From: Arabidopsis thaliana
Lineage: Eukaryota; Streptophyta; Magnoliopsida; Brassicales; Brassicaceae
Reading direction: 5' to 3'
NCBI RefSeq assembly: GCF_000001735.4
Contig: NC_003074.8
Span: forward strand, 20,963,261-21,027,260
DNA: 64,000 nt
Position 1 is the first letter of the stretch. Each line of letters begins with the position of its first letter. Position numbers and translations under genes: made by a program. Under the pieces are notes generated by a model. That model was not told where the DNA came from. It was given only the letters and a program-made list of their open reading frames with translations, and searched no databases. Positions 56,933 to 64,000 of this stretch are shown here, in pieces.

Positions 56933-57400
56933 TAGAGTGTTTCAAGACTGAACAATGTGAGCGAGGAAGAAGAAGAAGAAGAAGAAGAAGAAGAAGAAGA
57001 GTCCTCCTCGACGGTTACACACAGAAGATCCGATCTGAAGAACGGTCACGTGAGGTTCATCTCCGGCGGCTGTCAGAAGTGACGTGGCGGATCCCAAGCT
57101 GATCCAGAGATAGCTCAGATTCAGATAATGCTTCTCGGCTTGAGAACTTTGGCTGCCATCCAAAGACACACTCGAGCTCGACACGTAAAGTTTGCCGCAC
57201 AACGCCTAAGCAAACCGGTTTAATTAAACCGAACCGAAGTGAAATCGGAACAATTCGGTTCATCTGGTAAAGTTTATTTTGTTCAAAAAATAAGATTCTT
57301 AGTTTGTAAAATAACTTGTTCAAATCTTTTTCAAAACAATTATGTTCACAAATTTTGCTCTCTTTTGTTTCTTTTTTCAAATCTTTAATCTAATTCTCTT
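56933..57400. other. Leader/promoter of the GT-like gene and CRK7 3' flank
   Basis: Contains the (GAA)n tract in the leader, a CACGTG-type G-box (GTCACGTGAGG) near 57050, and AT-rich sequence up to the CRK7 stop. Confidence 0.5.
56966..57000. repeat. (GAA)n microsatellite in the 5' leader
   Basis: About 12 GAA units on the plus strand, ~35 bases upstream of the GT-like ATG; on the transcript it is a (CTT/UUC)n leader tract. Confidence 0.88.
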
Positions 57401-60496
<3,096 letters not shown>

Positions 60497-63400
60497 CAAT
60501 GGAGATCAAATTGAGCGTAAAGAGAGAAACTTTATGGTTTCACACAACAACACAATGTCGAATTTAGATTCAATTTCCACTATGGACAAACTTCCCGGGA
60601 AAGAAACGAAATTTCTCCCGGGAAAAGAGAGGAGACGCAAAACCCAGAAGAAGAAAACAGAGAAAAGGTAAAGCAATTCGACTTTCTAACAAATGGGAAT
60701 GCGAGATCAAAGAAGATTAACCGAGACCTAAATCAGTAAGAGTGAAAGAGAAGATAGATATGGGAAGAAGAAGAAGAAAAAAAGAAGCAAAATTTTCAGT
60801 TCCAATGAGAAGAAAAGGTAAAAGAAAAGGAACAAAAGCAAAGGCGCTAAGAATAAAGGTAGTGAGAGAGAAGGGTAAAAAAGTAAAAGATGCTTAGCAC
60901 CATGAAAAAAAAAGGGCATCAAAGAAAGAGAATCAAAAGAAAGAAGTTTCTTTTTTGTTTTTCTTTCTTCAAAATAATTTTAATTTTGTTAAAATGGGAT
61001 CAATGTGTAAGTTTAGTAGCTAAGAAAAAGTCATATTCCTCAATTTTCTTTTCCCATTCGTTGATGAATAATAATGGAAGTGGGGTTTTGCTAAGTTTTG
61101 GAACATACCTTAACCAAACCAGCCTGTCTTCATTCTACACATAACCCAAAGTTTCTTTCATTCCCAAATTTTTATTAATATTCTTATGGTTTTTGTAATC
61201 TTAAATCCTTTCACCCATATCATGAACATGATGAAATATTAGTAAAATATGAAGTTGGTGTGGAATTTGTTATTGCATATGTTATGTGAAGAACATGGCA
61301 AGGTGTGCTTGTGTAAAACACAAGTATTGGAACTTCGCTTGTTTGTTGGGCTCCAAACTTTGACTAACTTTTACGATCTTTGATATATATTTGTGTTTTG
61401 CCCCTTCTTCTCTTACTTTATTGATTAAGTATCCATCTCATTCTATCGTTTTATTTTTGTCAAATTATGCATAGGATAATCTTACATATATATAGGCTTT
61501 ATGTTTGTCAAATTATGCATAGAGATTATAGATTGACATCTTTTTGTTTGTATATGGAATGATTTTTGTGTAATAATTTAGATTTATCTTTATTAGATTG
61601 AGTTGATCATTACTAAAATAATACTAAAGTAGAGTAGATAAGCTGTAGTTTTGTTTTACTAGTAATAAAATATAGGGTCACAATGATTTCTTCCATTATT
61701 AAACCATATAGTACTTTATAACCTTGTCCCGTAAATGCAGTGTCTATGTATTTGCTTGTAGAAAATTAATTAGTTTAAGTTCATTTTTCTTTTCTGAAGA
61801 AAGTTTGTATGTTCAAACATTTGTACTTGTATTTCTATATGTTTTATAAATGTAAACGGTGCTAGCTGTAGACCTCACGCAAACTTAACTTTGGTTGGAA
61901 ATTTGAAGTATATCAACTAATGAGTATTTAACTAAACAAACGTAGTTATCATTGAATTGACTTAAAATAAACATAATTTGGTGTGGAGAATAAAAGATCC
62001 GAGAAAACACGAAAAGAAGAGGGCTAGAAGCACATGCATGTTGGATATAATATTCCTCTTGCTTCTCCGACTATGACTTTGATCAATCATTGAATGTTTT
62101 TCCCCGCCAAATTAAGTTCATTGATTACACAAGCTTTTAAATAAAGTCTATATTATTACTTATCAAGGTTATTATGTTGATAACAAATTACATTGTCAAT
62201 TTTGAAAAATGTGATGTTGGCATTTGTCCCCCAAATGTAATATCAATAGCGACATTGAATTTTCTTGATCGTGAAGAAAACTCACTCTTTGGTCTTTGCC
62301 TCGCATACCACTACAGAAGCATAATCAGACGAATAATACTTATTAATTATTATACTATATGATTGGATCTTCGATTCATATTCCTTTTTTTCTCTTTTCT
62401 GTTTTTGCCAATTATTGTGTTATACAATTTGTATAATATTGTACAGTAAAACGGAATAATGTTTTAAGAGATTCTTGCAAAAGATTCTTCCCTTTTTTCT
62501 TCTATAAACTATAACAAATATTCCTTGACGACAAGAAAAACTACATATCTCACTCTAATCATCATATGTTAATATCAATATTCTTAACGCATGAATTATA
62601 AAAAGACTATAGGTAAAATGATCGTAACAAAAAAAAATGATCGCAACATTCGAAGTTCGAACACTTCCAGAGACCAGAGCGTCAATTTGTTGCGCAATAG
62701 AAAACGTGAATTTGTACTTCTTTGTAAATCTAAATAATTTCTACCAAAGCATTGAATTTTCCATTTTTCTTTCATAAAGGTATAAAAAATAATTTCAATC
62801 ATGTGATTAGTAAAGATTTGATTTTCTTTTGGTAGTTTGTAGATACAAAATTTTGGGAGATTATAGCATACTGCTAATTGTACCCTTATATTGTTATTTA
62901 ATCAAATATAAAATCTTTTGACAAAAACCGTGAATAATGATTTCATAGATGAAAAACTAAAATTGGTGTGGAAAGTTGGAAACTTAGGAGAATAAAGCAC
63001 ACAAATATTAATGTTGTTGGCCAGTAAAAACAAGGAAAGTTTCTCAAAAAAAAAAAAAATATTTTAATTAAAATAGATACATTAATTATTATTTAATAAT
63101 TGAACTAATAGTATGATGACACTTGTCCAAATTGGATGAGAATAATTACTCAAAGTTTCTCGGAAGAGAAACTCAACTCTCCTTCTCTCCTACTTTTTCT
63201 CTCTTTTTTCATACTTTTTTTTTTAATTATTATTTTTTTGGTTGGGTATCTCATTGAGATACTTCCAATGGAGATGCTCTTACATTGGGTAGCAAACAAA
63301 TCCAAAAGCAATGAATGAAATGGGAGAAAAGTAGGAAAAGCAAAGAATTCTTATTCCTTGATTCCCTCATCTCCTCCACTTCTTTATAAGTCTGTAGATT

Positions 63401-64000
63401 CGTAAAGAGTCTAAATTATAAAAGCTACATTTTTTTTTTGGATAAGTAGATGATTGCATACGCACTGAATTCCTAACTATATGTGGAAATTTTCCAAGAG
63501 GAACTATGGTTGGGTCAGTTTTTTGTTTTTGTTTTAGACAATTGTTATTGGGTCTCAGTTTCTGAATGTGAATCAGTTCTTAGCCTGGCCCAATACAATA
63601 CTTACTAGTGGATATCGTTTCGTCTTTCACCTTGTTACTGGACCTTCAGCCGAAGACTTGTCGCTTTCTTCCACTGTCATAAGTAAAGGTCAAATTATTT
63701 CTATTTCTAATGTCATTTATACAAATATATGTAGAACATTATCTGTTTTTTCTTATTAGATACTACTCGAGCTAAATCAAATTGGGCTAAACCCATTTAA
63801 CTCAAGACGCAGCTAACCTAGCTAACAGTCTTAACACTACTGCTCACATTAAAGAGTGATTGCTCTTCCTTTTTGTCAACATTTTAGTGTGTTGTTAGTG
63901 ATTGCTCTGCTGTAAATCCATATTCCAGAAGAATATACAAATTCAAATTGTACTTTGTTACTATAGCTTATTTTCAAAATGGAACTTTAATTATTCAGTT
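60497..64000. other. CRK7 leader/promoter and 3-kb gene-free tail of the window
   Basis: Purine-rich leader on the plus strand to ~60890, then AT-rich sequence with no recognised gene, RNA or transposon. A 17-nt palindrome (GTATCTCATTGAGATAC, 63246-63262) sits beside GGAGATGCTCTTA, a short motif common in Arabidopsis intergenic repeats. The next gene expected to the right lies outside the window. Confidence 0.5.

Noticed and set aside
60728-60922. 64-aa minus-strand Phe/Leu-rich frame before CRK7
   Set aside because: Translation of a poly-purine leader tract; not protein-like.

Overview
This window is plant nuclear DNA. It is AT-rich between genes, its genes have short GT-AG introns, and its products are plant-specific families (UMAMIT, CYP94, CDPK-related kinase, PsbP-domain lumenal protein, VQ protein). 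Gene order and reconstructed protein lengths (for example 1022, 620, 577, 499, 262 and 151 aa) match what I recall of Arabidopsis thaliana chromosome 3, loci At3g56580 to At3g56760. I take it to be A. thaliana or a very close relative. Locus names are from memory and gene order, not from a search.

Layout. 0-9 kb: 3' end of a RING E3 gene (RZF1-like), a membrane-anchored His/Pro-rich protein, type II PI4-kinase gamma 8, and a small secreted Cys-rich protein on the minus strand. 9-23 kb: UMAMIT10 (minus), a 4.4-kb gene-free stretch, CYP94D2, SEC15A and PPD6. 23-39 kb: membrane bZIP49 (minus, convergent with PPD6), a broken F-box gene, an R3H/SUZ protein, the double-AAA ATPase CIP111 (minus) and the fatty acyl reductase FAR6 (minus). 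39.8-43.1 kb: a mosaic of gene relics (three FAR-like pieces, one RLCK/ZRK-like pseudokinase piece, one unidentified spliced piece) around an apparently intact U2 snRNA gene. 43-57 kb: SIB1, an RNase H/retroelement relic, an RSRC2/SMAP-like splicing-related gene, a NYN-domain gene, a UBAC2-like ER protein and an O-fucosyltransferase-like type II membrane protein. 57-64 kb: CRK7 and then 3.5 kb without a recognisable gene.

There is no operon logic: these are independently transcribed eukaryotic genes. Loose themes are lipid/membrane work (PI4K, exocyst, FAR, CYP94, ER UBAC2), chloroplast functions (PPD6, SIB1, FAR6) and stress signalling (bZIP49, SIB1, CRK7, RZF1).

I rebuilt exon structures by hand from GT-AG sites, reading-frame continuity and family knowledge. 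Every multi-exon model closes in frame. I found no clearly new biological system. The most unusual items are the relic mosaic around the U2 gene, the 60-nt in-frame intron of CYP94D2, the uORF before the PI4K gene and the uncharacterised glycosyltransferase-like gene.
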